Origin: Bacillota bacterium
GTDB taxonomy: Bacteria > Bacillota_I > Bacilli_A > RF39 > UBA660
Reading direction: 5' to 3'
DNA: 23,013 nt
Assembly: GCA_023391185.1 (NCBI GenBank)
Contig: JAEWBI010000024.1
Span: forward strand, 1-23,013
Numbering within the stretch: position 1 is the stretch's first letter; each line of letters begins with the position of its first letter. Positions 15,012-22,235 of the stretch are shown here, one piece after another. The notes beneath the pieces are model-generated. The model worked only from the letters and a program-made list of their open reading frames with translations, was not told where the DNA came from and searched no databases. Both the position numbers and the translations under genes were made by a program.

Positions 15012-15820
15012 CTGGTAGTTTTTAAATCATTATCTTTTTTTAAAACTATATTATTTTCAAGTTCAATTACCTTATTTTCCATCAAACTATACCATTCGTC
15101 ACCAAATAGTTCTTTTAAAACAAATAACGTTTCTTTTCTATTATTAGTATATAAAGTAAAGAAATTAGCAAATTGTTCATCATAAACTCTCTGATAGTTA
15201 ATTACATTTGTACCATTAGAAATTTCATCAGTATAATATTTTTGAGTATGAAAATATGGTAATATTAATTTTTTGCCATCTGCAGTTGGAAAACCATGAG
15301 TTTGCCACATAGAACTTATTATGTCAGAAAATGGTCCTATATCTTCCATCACATTGTCTTTATTGCAAATATATTCGAGAATAGTTCTTAATCTACAGTT
15401 ATTAATTTGTTTACCATTTAGATTAATACTTAAATTATCAATTTTCAGAGCCCTGTTTTTAGCACCTATTAATACATCTTGAAAATTTGGTGGTAAAGTA
15501 GTATTATCCACTAAGTTCAAAATTGCGTGACCAAGTTCATGGCTAATAACATAGTTATCATCTTTGCGATTTACTGTTAGTGCTTTAAAGTTTGCCATAT
15601 AGTTGCTTCCAATTTTATCACTTTCAAATATCTTGAAATTATCATTATAATCTGATAGTTTATCAAAATTATCTATTAATTGTTTATTTTTATCATAATA
15701 AACTTCATTAAAAAATTTTATTATTGCAGCAATTGCAAACTCATTATTTCCAAAAGTAGTTTGTTGTTGCTCAGTAAATACAAATTTATTTACTATTTTT
15801 GCTTTTAATTCATCGTCCAT
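15005..15820 (-). CDS. HExxH zincin metalloprotease-like protein
   Basis: A 271-residue protein with a zinc-protease motif VISHELGHAI (His94, Glu95, His98). A likely third ligand is Glu215 in YDEQFANFFTLYT, the gluzincin pattern of an Asp/Glu helix well downstream. Between them, FSDIISSMW near residue 164 and FHTQKYYTDE near 190 recall the metalloprotease domain found in some phage head-morphogenesis proteins and toxin-like proteins; the E.FA..F block also resembles anthrax lethal factor. That link is from memory of motifs. No signal peptide or membrane segment is seen, so it is probably cytoplasmic. There are no phage genes nearby. The ATG follows a TATAGGTGAT ribosome site. Substrate unknown. 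Confidence 0.72.
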   Translation of the reverse strand: MDDELKAKIVNKFVFTEQQQTTFGNNEFAIAAIIKFFNEVYYDKNKQLIDNFDKLSDYNDNFKIFESDKIGSNYMANFKALTVNRKDDNYVISHELGHAILNLVDNTTLPPNFQDVLIGAKNRALKIDNLSINLNGKQINNCRLRTILEYICNKDNVMEDIGPFSDIISSMWQTHGFPTADGKKLILPYFHTQKYYTDEISNGTNVINYQRVYDEQFANFFTLYTNNRKETLFVLKELFGDEWYSLMENKVIELENNIVLKKDNDLKTTSL

Positions 15821-15877
15821 TTTATCACCTATATAATCATATCAAAAAAAGTAAAGATAATAATAAAAAATATTTAG

Positions 15878-15908
15878 AATATATGATAATTGTAAACATA
15901 ATTGTCAA
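15878..15908 (-). promoter_or_regulatory. Possible promoter of the metalloprotease gene
   Basis: A perfect TTGACA (15908-15903) is followed by TATATT at 19-base spacing, longer than ideal. The leader would be about 50 bases. Confidence 0.35.
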
Positions 15909-15927
15909 TTCAAGTAATAAGAATGTA

Positions 15928-15955
15928 TAAAAAAAGTAGACTTCTTTGTCTACTT
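15928..15955 (-). terminator. Terminator of the unknown gene at 16021
   Basis: An 8-bp perfect stem AAGTAGAC/GTCTACTT, a 6-base loop and a T-run on the minus strand, about 65 bases after the stop codon. Confidence 0.85.
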
Positions 15956-16020
15956 ATATTATTTTAATCTCTTTTTTCAAATACATATAATTTTTTTAAA
16001 CAAAGCTAACATTAAGTATA

Positions 16021-16671
16021 TTATTTGTTTAAGCACAAAACTTTTTCATATCGCCCTGCTTCTGTCTCTATTATTTCATCTATCGGAAACCAGGTTTCTT
16101 TTGTCGGTAAAACTGGTAATTTATAAAAAATTCCTTTTACACCAGGATATAAAAAATTTATTGTTTCTGGCATTTTAATAAAGTTAACTTTTGCTCTTCT
16201 CTGTAGTGAGTAACCCTCTGACAATAATTTTTCAAAATGTTTATGACAATCACTTTGAGCTGTTATAATAATATTTTGTCCAGAACAGTTTATCAAACTA
16301 TAATTACAGAATCTAATTAGAAAGTCTGTTACTATTTCACCAAATAACATTGCTTTTGTTAGTCCTTCTTCTTCTAAACCAAATTCATACTTCTTTTGAA
16401 ATTGAAAATCATGAGTTAGTGCTTCACACATAGCCATATTTAGATAATCATTTGTTTTATAGAAATACCAAGCATAATCTGGATAAAATTGAAGCACAAA
16501 CATTACAAATGCTGATGTTAATTCCTCATTATTACGAAATTCGTACTTAGATAGATAATTAATAAAAAACCACTCATGAGGAACAATATTTCCTTTTCCA
16601 AAAACTTTGTTAATTAAATCATGATCTATAATTCTTATTCTTAGATTAGTCATAGCTTTAAAGTCTATCAT
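16021..16671 (-). CDS. Unknown 216-residue protein
   Basis: I do not recognise this protein. It starts MIDFKAMTNLRIRIIDHD, has an aromatic-rich stretch near residues 57-75 (FVMFVLQFYPDYAWYFYKTN), a segment with IIITAQSDCHKHF near residue 138, and a C-terminal half with PVLPTKETWFPIDEI. It looks soluble: hydrophobic stretches are broken by charges. A longer frame runs to 16782, but its extra 37 codons overlap a clear promoter. AAGGAG lies exactly seven bases before the ATG at 16671, so the short form is taken. It has its own strong promoter and its own terminator, so it is a monocistronic unit. The IIITAQSD strand may hint at a binding or enzyme fold, but I will not assign a function. Confidence 0.75.
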   Translation of the reverse strand: MIDFKAMTNLRIRIIDHDLINKVFGKGNIVPHEWFFINYLSKYEFRNNEELTSAFVMFVLQFYPDYAWYFYKTNDYLNMAMCEALTHDFQFQKKYEFGLEEEGLTKAMLFGEIVTDFLIRFCNYSLINCSGQNIIITAQSDCHKHFEKLLSEGYSLQRRAKVNFIKMPETINFLYPGVKGIFYKLPVLPTKETWFPIDEIIETEAGRYEKVLCLNK

Positions 16672-16729
16672 AACATTCTCCTTAATTATAAAAAATAAAA
16701 TATAATAACATTTTCTTTTTTTGATACTT

Positions 16730-16758
16730 ATTCTATACTCTATTAAAATGTAAGTCAA
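16730..16758 (-). promoter_or_regulatory. Sigma-A-type promoter of the 216-residue protein
   Basis: The minus strand reads TTGACT, 17 bases, TAGAAT, one base off consensus in each hexamer. It lies inside the longer frame, which argues against the upstream start. The predicted leader is about 52 bases. Confidence 0.75.
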
Positions 16759-16780
16759 CATAAAGTTCAAATAAAAAGTC

Positions 16781-16794
16781 AACTATATATAGTT
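16781..16794. repeat. Perfect 14-bp palindrome between the exporter and the 216-residue gene
   Basis: AACTATATATAGTT is self-complementary. On the minus strand it is followed by GACTTTTTATTT, so it might form a weak terminator for the ABC exporter operon. With so small a loop and an AT-only stem centre, an operator or chance palindrome is equally possible. Confidence 0.35.
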
Positions 16795-16841
16795 AGCATT
16801 TTTTTACAATAATTTTAAATGAAATGATTTAAGTAATAATA

Positions 16842-17546
16842 TTAATTATCTATTCCAACTTTTTTATACATAATAACAAACACAACCACACTAATAATTA
16901 ACCAAACAAGTATAACAAAAAAAGGCATACCAATGCTGGTAAAATTTGCAGTGTTTTCAGAAATATTCTTTATAATTGTCATCATTGCATCTGTAGGTAT
17001 TAAAGAAGAAATCTTATTTGCTACATCATTTTTTAGTATTCCAATAAATAATGGTGCCATAACAAGTAACATAGCAGGCACAGATAATAATCCAGCTGAC
17101 ATTTGATTTTTAGAAACTAGTCCTACAACCGTACCGAACAAGATTACAGCTAAACCTACAAATAGGCAAACAAGTTGATATACTATAAAATGAGTCATAG
17201 GTACACCAATTATAAAATAAATTAATATATTATCCAAGAAAACAAACAATATACAAATCATAACCTTAGCAATCAAAATTTCTAAAGCTTTTATATCTTT
17301 TAACATTAGTGTTCTTAAGGTGTTTTTTTCTTTTTCTTCCGCTATTATGGTTGCCATTAAGGCAATAGGCACCATTGCCAAAGTCATTATTACACATAAC
17401 GAAAATATAGATTCTTTAGGAGATTCCATTTTTGAATACAAAAAAGCAAAAAAAATGGGTAAAACGACATATAAAAAGACATTCATATTTTTTAATAAAT
17501 CTTCGATACCAAGTTTAAATAACGCTTTAATTCTGTAAAAATTCAT
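16842..17546 (-). CDS. ABC-2-type exporter permease
   Basis: A 234-residue integral membrane protein with about six hydrophobic helices, near residues 23-40, 48-70, 90-112, 118-142, 150-170 and 207-228. A cytoplasmic segment EEKEKNTLRTLMLKDI lies after the second helix, the EKE.GTL-like coupling motif common in ABC-2 permeases. It forms the membrane half of an exporter with the ATPase upstream. The ATG at 17546 overlaps the ATPase TGA by four bases (ATGA), and GGGAGGGA precedes it, so the two are coupled. Substrate is unknown; the family includes antibiotic, peptide and sodium exporters. No other self-resistance or peptide gene lies beside it. Confidence 0.88.
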   Translation of the reverse strand: MNFYRIKALFKLGIEDLLKNMNVFLYVVLPIFFAFLYSKMESPKESIFSLCVIMTLAMVPIALMATIIAEEKEKNTLRTLMLKDIKALEILIAKVMICILFVFLDNILIYFIIGVPMTHFIVYQLVCLFVGLAVILFGTVVGLVSKNQMSAGLLSVPAMLLVMAPLFIGILKNDVANKISSLIPTDAMMTIIKNISENTANFTSIGMPFFVILVWLIISVVVFVIMYKKVGIDN

Positions 17547-18361
17547 TTTAGTTCCCTCCCAGTTAATGTCAAAAATATTTCAGATAAATTGGGTTCTTGT
17601 GAATGAATAGACTTAATTTTATTTTTAGAATTTGTTAATGCATTAATAATACTTTGATTATCCTTCTTAACAGTTTCTACTGTATCATTATCAAAAATTA
17701 TATCAATAGAGTCTCTTCCATATTTAACCTTTAAATCTTTTGGGACTCCTAATTCAACAATTTTTCCTCTATCTAGGAAAGCTACTCTATCACATAATTT
17801 ATCTGCTTCTTCCATATTATGTGTTGTAAGAAAAATTGTGGTTCCCTTTTCTCTTAAAATAAATAATAATTCATGAATTTCATTAACAGTTGCAGGATCA
17901 AGCGCTGCTGTTGGTTCATCTAAAAATAATAGTTTAGGATTATGAATGATAGCACAGGCAAGTAGCAATCTTTGCTTCATACCTTTAGATAGATTTTGAA
18001 CCTTCTTATCTTTATCTTCCCATAACTTTACTTGTTTTAAAACTGTGTCAACATTCTTTTTATCACTCCTTGATAGTTCTGCAAAAAAACACAAATTGCG
18101 ATAAACAGTTAATCGTTCATATGCACCACTGTTGTCACTTAAAATCCCAATTTCATCAATGCTTGCATTGACTTCACATTCTCCTGTCTTTGGTGTCAAT
18201 TGCTTAGTTAATATTTTTATAGTAGTGGTTTTCCCGGCACCACTTGGACCTAGAAAACCAAAAATCTCATGTTTTTTAACATCAAATGTAATCTCATTAA
18301 GAACTTTTTTGTTCCCGAATGAGATACTCAAATTAGTTGTAGAAATCATTTTGTTGTTCAT
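17543..18361 (-). CDS. ABC transporter ATP-binding protein (exporter type)
   Basis: A 272-residue ATPase. Walker A GPSGAGKTT is at 38-46, the signature is LSKGMKQRL (Gly-Gly replaced by Lys-Gly, common in this class), Walker B is LLFLDEPTAALDP, and the switch His is in FLTTHNMEEAD. The short C-terminal extension after VELGVPKDLKVKYG is typical of the NatA/CcmA-like exporter ATPases that pair with ABC-2 permeases. The ATG follows AAAGGAG at seven-base spacing. An extended -10 box lies just upstream. It is the first gene of a two-gene operon with the permease. The Q-loop region reads GILSDNSGAYERLT, where many members have a Gln, so the Gln itself is not obvious. Confidence 0.93.
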   Translation of the reverse strand: MNNKMISTTNLSISFGNKKVLNEITFDVKKHEIFGFLGPSGAGKTTTIKILTKQLTPKTGECEVNASIDEIGILSDNSGAYERLTVYRNLCFFAELSRSDKKNVDTVLKQVKLWEDKDKKVQNLSKGMKQRLLLACAIIHNPKLLFLDEPTAALDPATVNEIHELLFILREKGTTIFLTTHNMEEADKLCDRVAFLDRGKIVELGVPKDLKVKYGRDSIDIIFDNDTVETVKKDNQSIINALTNSKNKIKSIHSQEPNLSEIFLTLTGRELK

Positions 18362-18381
18362 ACATATACTCCTTTTTTATA

Positions 18382-18390
18382 ATTATAACA
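18382..18390 (-). promoter_or_regulatory. Extended -10 promoter of the ABC exporter operon
   Basis: The minus strand reads TGT-TATAAT, ending 20 bases before the ATPase ATG. No good -35 is found at 16-18 bases. The leader would begin at the Shine-Dalgarno sequence. Confidence 0.45.
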
Positions 18391-18517
18391 TAAATTAAAA
18401 TTATGTAGTTTTTTTCTTTATATTGATAATATTATTAACTTTAACATTATTACCTAATAACAAAATAAAAAATCACCTCTCTTTTATTCAAGAAAAGAAG
18501 ACCGTTGATTATATATA

Positions 18518-18997
18518 TTAGTTAATAAATCTCTTTTTAATTCGAATTATTGTCTCCAATATCTTATTTTTATTTATGTCATCATTATGTTTTTTAGAGT
18601 ATTCAATTTTTTCTTTTATTCCAATACATCCTTTGCCAAACTGTTTCATCCATTCATAATTTGGTAAAATCCAAATGTGAAAATGATTAGACTCTTCCTC
18701 CTGTATTATTGTAACAGTCTCTATATTACATACTTCTTTTACTATTGTTACAGTTTTATTCAAAACTTCAACCACTTTAAATAATTCATTTTCTGACATC
18801 TGACTTAGACTGTTTATATGTCTATTAATTCCTAATACCATAAACCCAATTATTGGAATTAAAGGATCAGCTGATACATTAATTAAATTATCTTCATATA
18901 CATAACCACCAGGAGGAATCATTTTATGATTTGCGATATCACAGCCCATACAGTTAAAACTTATTTTATTATTAAAAATATCAATATCACTATTCAT
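18518..18997 (-). CDS. HIT-like (histidine triad) protein
   Basis: A 159-residue protein that looks like a HIT-superfamily nucleotide-binding protein. CMGC (Cys16, Cys19) near the N-terminus resembles the zinc-binding pair of some HIT proteins. PPGGYVYEDNLINVSADP is followed by a central helix. The active-site block is NHFHIWILP (His105, His107, Trp109), so the third His of the HxHxH triad is Trp, as in some divergent HIT hydrolases or transferases. Members hydrolyse or transfer nucleotides, for example on Ap4A. The C-terminal 40 residues are highly charged. The ATG follows TTGGAGG at seven-base spacing. It appears to be transcribed alone. Function beyond the fold is not assigned. Confidence 0.75.
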   Translation of the reverse strand: MNSDIDIFNNKISFNCMGCDIANHKMIPPGGYVYEDNLINVSADPLIPIIGFMVLGINRHINSLSQMSENELFKVVEVLNKTVTIVKEVCNIETVTIIQEEESNHFHIWILPNYEWMKQFGKGCIGIKEKIEYSKKHNDDINKNKILETIIRIKKRFIN

Positions 18998-19103
18998 ACA
19001 TTCGCCTCCAAATTTATAATAAAATGACTAAATAAGCATATATATTAAAATTTGTACGAAACAATATTTTTATATTCCTTATTAAATCATTGCTTTTATA
19101 TAC

Positions 19104-19129
19104 AAAAAAAGTCAATTAAAATTAACTTT
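19104..19129 (-). terminator. Terminator downstream of the tRNA pair
   Basis: On the minus strand AAAGTTAATT pairs with AATTGACTTT (one G-U pair) and is followed by seven T. A second small hairpin, GTTGAA/TTCAAC, lies just before it at about 19140-19155. Confidence 0.65.
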
Positions 19130-19169
19130 TTATTTATTGGTTGAAATAATTCAACAAAATTTCATACGG

Positions 19170-19242
19170 TGCTAGAAATAGGATTTGGACCTACAACCTA
19201 CTGATTACGAAACAGTTGCTCTACCGTTAGAGCTATTCTAGC
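19170..19242 (-). tRNA. tRNA-Thr (anticodon CGT)
   Basis: A complete 73-base cloverleaf. The acceptor stem is GCTAGAA/TTCTAGC, the D arm GCTC...GAGC, the anticodon loop TTCGTAA giving CGT (reads ACG), and the T arm GTAGG/CCTAT with loop TCCAAAT. The discriminator is A. The 3' CCA is not encoded; the base after A73 continues CCG. The last base pair of the anticodon stem (31-39) is a T-T mismatch. It lies five bases downstream of tRNA-Gln and is probably co-transcribed with it. Confidence 0.92.
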
Positions 19243-19247
19243 ATATA

Positions 19248-19322
19248 TGGCTGCCCCAGTTAGATTCGAACTAACGCATGTTGGAGTCAGAGTCCAAAGC
19301 CTTACCGCTTGGCCATGGGGCA
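19248..19322 (-). tRNA. tRNA-Gln (anticodon CTG)
   Basis: A complete cloverleaf of 72 bases plus an encoded CCA. The acceptor is TGCCCCA/TGGGGCA, the D arm GCC-AAGCGGTAA-GGC, the anticodon stem TTGGA/TCCAA with loop CTCTGAC giving CTG (reads CAG), and the T arm GTTAG-TTCGAAT-CTAAC. The discriminator is G, as usual for Gln. It is the first of a two-tRNA unit. A possible extended -10 (TGG-TAAAAT) lies 12 bases upstream, but read-through from the ABC-F gene is also possible. Confidence 0.95.
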
Positions 19323-19344
19323 ATATACAAATATATTTTACCAC

Positions 19345-19369
19345 AAAAAAAACTACAAAGTGTAGTTTT
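19345..19369 (-). terminator. Terminator of the ABC-F gene
   Basis: An 8-bp perfect stem AAAACTAC/GTAGTTTT, a 5-base loop and a T-run on the minus strand, 25 bases after the stop codon and just before the tRNA genes. Confidence 0.85.
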
Positions 19370-19394
19370 CTTTTATATTTTTTTATTATATGCG

Positions 19395-20993
19395 TTAAAT
19401 TTCATCTAAACCAAATTTTTCAATATATTCTTCATATGAAATTTGTTTATCTAAATAAGAACCATCTTTCTTTATTTCAATTAATCTATTACTTACACTA
19501 TCGATAATTTCTTGATCGAATGTTGAAATAATTAAAGTACTGTCATACTTTTTTAATCCCTCATTAAGTGCAGTTATTGATTCAATATCTAAATGATTAG
19601 TTGGCTCATCAAGTAAAAGAACATTTCCTTTTTCAAGCATTGTTTTAGCAAACATGCATCTTACTTTTTCTCCACCAGATAAAACATTAACTTTTTTAAG
19701 TGATTCTTCTCCAGAAAATAACATTCTTCCTAAAAAACCTCTTACAAATGATTCTTCCTTTATAGAAGAGTAATTTCTAAGCCACTCAATTAAGTTTAAC
19801 GATTCATGGAAATATCTATCATGATTTTTTTCATAATAAGATATTTTTACTGTAGAACCATATTTTATAGTGCCTGAATCAGGTTTGATATTACCTGAAA
19901 TTATATTTAATAATGCAGTTTTAGCTATTTCATTATTACCAAGTAAAACTATTTTATCATCTGGTCTAAGTGTTAGATTTAAATCCTTTATAATCACTTT
20001 ACCATCAATACTGTAATTAATATTTTCCATTGTTATTACTTCTTTACCTAGAGGTTTCTCGATATCGAAATTAATGTATGGATACTTTCTACTTGATGGC
20101 ATAATTTCATCAAGTTGAATTTTTTCAAGTGATTTTTTTCTAGAAGTAGCTTGTTTAGATTTAGATGCATTAGCACTAAATCTTCTTATAAAGTCTTCTA
20201 ATTCCTTAATTTTTTCTTCTTTTTTCTTGTTTGAATCTTTCATTTGTCTTTGAATTAATTGACTTGATTCATACCAAAAATCATAATTACCAACATATAA
20301 AGTTACTTTTTCAAAATCAATATCTACCATATGAGTACAAACTTTATTCAAAAAATGTCTATCATGTGATACTACAAGTACAGTATTTTTAAAGTTTATT
20401 AAGAACTCTTCCAACCACATAATACTCTTACTATCAAGACCATTGGTAGGTTCATCTAATAATAGAACATCTGGATTACCAAATAAAGCTCTAGCCAATA
20501 AAACTTTAACCTTTTCGCTGTCCTTTAATTCACCCATCTTCATTTCAAGCAAATCTGTTTTAATACCAAGACCAGCTAAAAGTTGTGCCGCATCACTATC
20601 TGCTTGCCAACCATTTAAAGAAGCAAATTCTTCCTCTAGTTCTGCTACTTTCATACCATCTTCCATAGAAAAATCTGGTTTCATGTATAACTCTTCTTTT
20701 TCTTTCATAATACTATATAGTTTAGTATCACCCATTATTACTGTCTCAAGTACTTGATATTCATCAAACTCATTGTGATTTTGTTTTAAAGTGGATAATC
20801 TTTCATTTTTGCCTAAAATAACTTCACCTTTTGTTGAATCTATTTCACCACTTAAAATCTTTAAAAATGTTGATTTTCCTGCGCCATTCGCACCAATTAT
20901 CCCATAACAATTATCGTCTTTAAATTCTATATTAACATTGTCAAATAATACTCTTGTACTAAATCTTAATCCTATATTATTTGCTTTTAACAT
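19395..20993 (-). CDS. ABC-F family ATPase (YkpA/YbiT-like) with asymmetric ATP sites
   Basis: A 532-residue soluble protein with two ABC domains and no membrane part: the ABC-F layout of ribosome-associated translation factors (EttA, YbiT, Uup) and antibiotic-protection proteins. Domain 1 has Walker A GANGAGKS (34-41), a degenerate signature GELKDSEKV, Walker B VLLLDEPTNGLD and switch SHD. A charged linker (about 250-300) follows. Domain 2 has a degenerate Walker A GNNEIAKT (352-359), a proper LSGGEKV signature (438-444), LLLDEPTNHLD, and a switch region with no His (ISTFDQE). The longer frame to 21026 is rejected because AAGGAAGTG precedes the ATG at 20993. It is transcribed alone and ends at a strong terminator. 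Confidence 0.93.
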   Translation of the reverse strand: MLKANNIGLRFSTRVLFDNVNIEFKDDNCYGIIGANGAGKSTFLKILSGEIDSTKGEVILGKNERLSTLKQNHNEFDEYQVLETVIMGDTKLYSIMKEKEELYMKPDFSMEDGMKVAELEEEFASLNGWQADSDAAQLLAGLGIKTDLLEMKMGELKDSEKVKVLLARALFGNPDVLLLDEPTNGLDSKSIMWLEEFLINFKNTVLVVSHDRHFLNKVCTHMVDIDFEKVTLYVGNYDFWYESSQLIQRQMKDSNKKKEEKIKELEDFIRRFSANASKSKQATSRKKSLEKIQLDEIMPSSRKYPYINFDIEKPLGKEVITMENINYSIDGKVIIKDLNLTLRPDDKIVLLGNNEIAKTALLNIISGNIKPDSGTIKYGSTVKISYYEKNHDRYFHESLNLIEWLRNYSSIKEESFVRGFLGRMLFSGEESLKKVNVLSGGEKVRCMFAKTMLEKGNVLLLDEPTNHLDIESITALNEGLKKYDSTLIISTFDQEIIDSVSNRLIEIKKDGSYLDKQISYEEYIEKFGLDEI

Positions 20994-21085
20994 GTTATCA
21001 CTTCCTTGCTTGTAATAGTTTATCATATTTATAGCTTTTTTAAAAGAAAAAGAACTAATTTATTTTGATTATATCTGTATTAATT

Positions 21086-21121
21086 AAAAAAACAAAAGAA
21101 TATTACTTAATCTTTTGTTTT
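21086..21121 (-). terminator. Terminator of the TatD operon
   Basis: An 11-bp perfect stem AAAACAAAAGA/TCTTTTGTTTT with an 11-base loop and a T-run on the minus strand. The stop codon of the 101-residue gene (21105-21103) lies in the loop. Confidence 0.75.
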
Positions 21122-21408
21122 GAATTAATTTTATTATATAATTCCGCATATTCTTCTTCTGTAAATAAATGTGCATTTATTCTTAAAATTCTTTTCTTAA
21201 TATCACATTCGGTGTAGTCTCCACCTATCCAACATGCAGAATCATCCATAAGCTTATAATTATAACTTTTAATTTGTGCTTCTGTCCAAGTTCTATTTAT
21301 TAAATTTAATTTTGATTGCTTTTCTTCTAATCTTTCGTTTTCTTTTTCAATTTGTACTTTTTCAATATAATTTTTTAGTTTTTTAAAAATTTTAATTTGT
21401 TTTTTCAT
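21103..21408 (-). CDS. Unknown 101-residue basic protein
   Basis: A small protein with a Lys/Glu-rich N-terminal half (KIFKKLKNYIEKVQIEKENE and on) likely to form a helix or coiled coil to about residue 40. A compact segment follows with WTEAQIKSYNYKLMDDSACW and GGDYTECDIKKRILRINAHLF, and the tail is KINSKQKIK. There is no signal peptide and no motif I recognise. The ATG follows AGAGGTGACTT, 18 bases after the tatD stop, so it is the second gene of the tatD operon. Its own stop lies in the loop of the terminator hairpin. Co-transcription is the only clue to a role. Confidence 0.7.
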   Translation of the reverse strand: MKKQIKIFKKLKNYIEKVQIEKENERLEEKQSKLNLINRTWTEAQIKSYNYKLMDDSACWIGGDYTECDIKKRILRINAHLFTEEEYAELYNKINSKQKIK

Positions 21409-21426
21409 AAGTCACCTCTTAATGCA

Positions 21427-22170
21427 TTATACCATTTTTTTAAATAAACTCTTAGTATTATGAGTTGTTATCTTTGTAATCTCATCAGCACTCATATTTT
21501 TAATTTCTGCTATCTTAGATATTATATAATTTAAATTATTTGAATTGTTAATTTCTTCACGATATGGTTCTGGTGTCATATATGGACTATCTGTTTCCAC
21601 TAAAAACATTTCATTTGGAATTTGTTTTACAATCTCTAAAGATTTTTTTGCAGTTTTATATGTAATAGGACCAGCAAAAGAAATATAGTATCCATTATCA
21701 ACTAAGTATCTCATTACTTCTATATCAGGCTGAAAGCAGTGAAATACACAACCATATTTTGGTTTTATTATATTTTTAAATATATTTATTATTTCTTCAT
21801 TACTATTCTTAGAATGAATAATCACAGGTAGTTTTAACTCATTTGCTATAAGTATTTGTTTAATTAAATAATACTTTTGATTAATATAGTTATTTTCAGA
21901 ATTGTCTAAACCAATCTCGCCAATCGCTACTACTTTATCATTTACCAAATTAAATAAATCTTCAGGATTATCATCATTTATATAAAGAGGATGTATTCCT
22001 ATAGATGTATAAATTTTTTTACTATCCCCTACTAGTTTTATTATTTGTCTAGATGTTTTGATATCTAATCCAACATTGATGACACTTTCAATATGTTTAT
22101 TATTATTAACCTTATCAAGATCAGATATGTTGTTAAAATAACTATTAATATGCATATGACTATCTATCAT
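21427..22170 (-). CDS. TatD-family metal-dependent nuclease
   Basis: A 247-residue TIM-barrel hydrolase of the TatD family, metal-dependent DNases/exonucleases. Metal ligands are visible: DSHMHIN (His5, His7), the Glu in AIGEIGLD near residue 83, the His in VIIHSKN near residue 118, the His in CVFHCF near residue 145, and the Asp in VETDSPYMTPEPYR near residue 195. The length is close to normal. The frame extends 12 codons further to 22206, but AGAGGAAGTG lies within that stretch and places the start at the ATG at 22170 (MIDSHMHI). A promoter with TTGATA and TAATAT lies upstream. The gene is followed by the unknown 101-residue gene. Confidence 0.95.
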   Translation of the reverse strand: MIDSHMHINSYFNNISDLDKVNNNKHIESVINVGLDIKTSRQIIKLVGDSKKIYTSIGIHPLYINDDNPEDLFNLVNDKVVAIGEIGLDNSENNYINQKYYLIKQILIANELKLPVIIHSKNSNEEIINIFKNIIKPKYGCVFHCFQPDIEVMRYLVDNGYYISFAGPITYKTAKKSLEIVKQIPNEMFLVETDSPYMTPEPYREEINNSNNLNYIISKIAEIKNMSADEITKITTHNTKSLFKKMV

Positions 22171-22206
22171 AATATCACTTCCTCTTAAAATACGTTTTTT
22201 CTTCAT

Positions 22207-22235
22207 ATATTAACACAAATATTTATATTTATCAA
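22207..22235 (-). promoter_or_regulatory. Promoter of the tatD operon
   Basis: The minus strand reads TTGATA (22235-22230), 17 bases, TAATAT (22212-22207). The -35 lies inside one arm of the inverted repeat at 22225-22260. Confidence 0.55.

Noticed and set aside
17320..18398. Plus-strand open frames opposite the ABC exporter genes (17320-17538 and 18132-18398)
   Set aside because: Antisense to well-supported genes; no start signals.
18462..18498. Possible terminator after the HIT-like gene
   Set aside because: A 6-bp TCTTTT/AAAAGA stem exists, but nine non-T bases separate it from the T-run, so it is too weak to list.
19247..19507. Plus-strand frame of 86 codons starting MAAPVRFELTHVGVR
   Set aside because: It is the antisense reading of the tRNA-Gln gene (its first 75 bases) and of the ABC-F terminator and 3' end. 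tRNA-derived false proteins of this kind are a known artefact.
20443..20757. Plus-strand open frame of 104 codons opposite ABC-F
   Set aside because: Ser-rich antisense reading of conserved ABC motifs; a common artefact.
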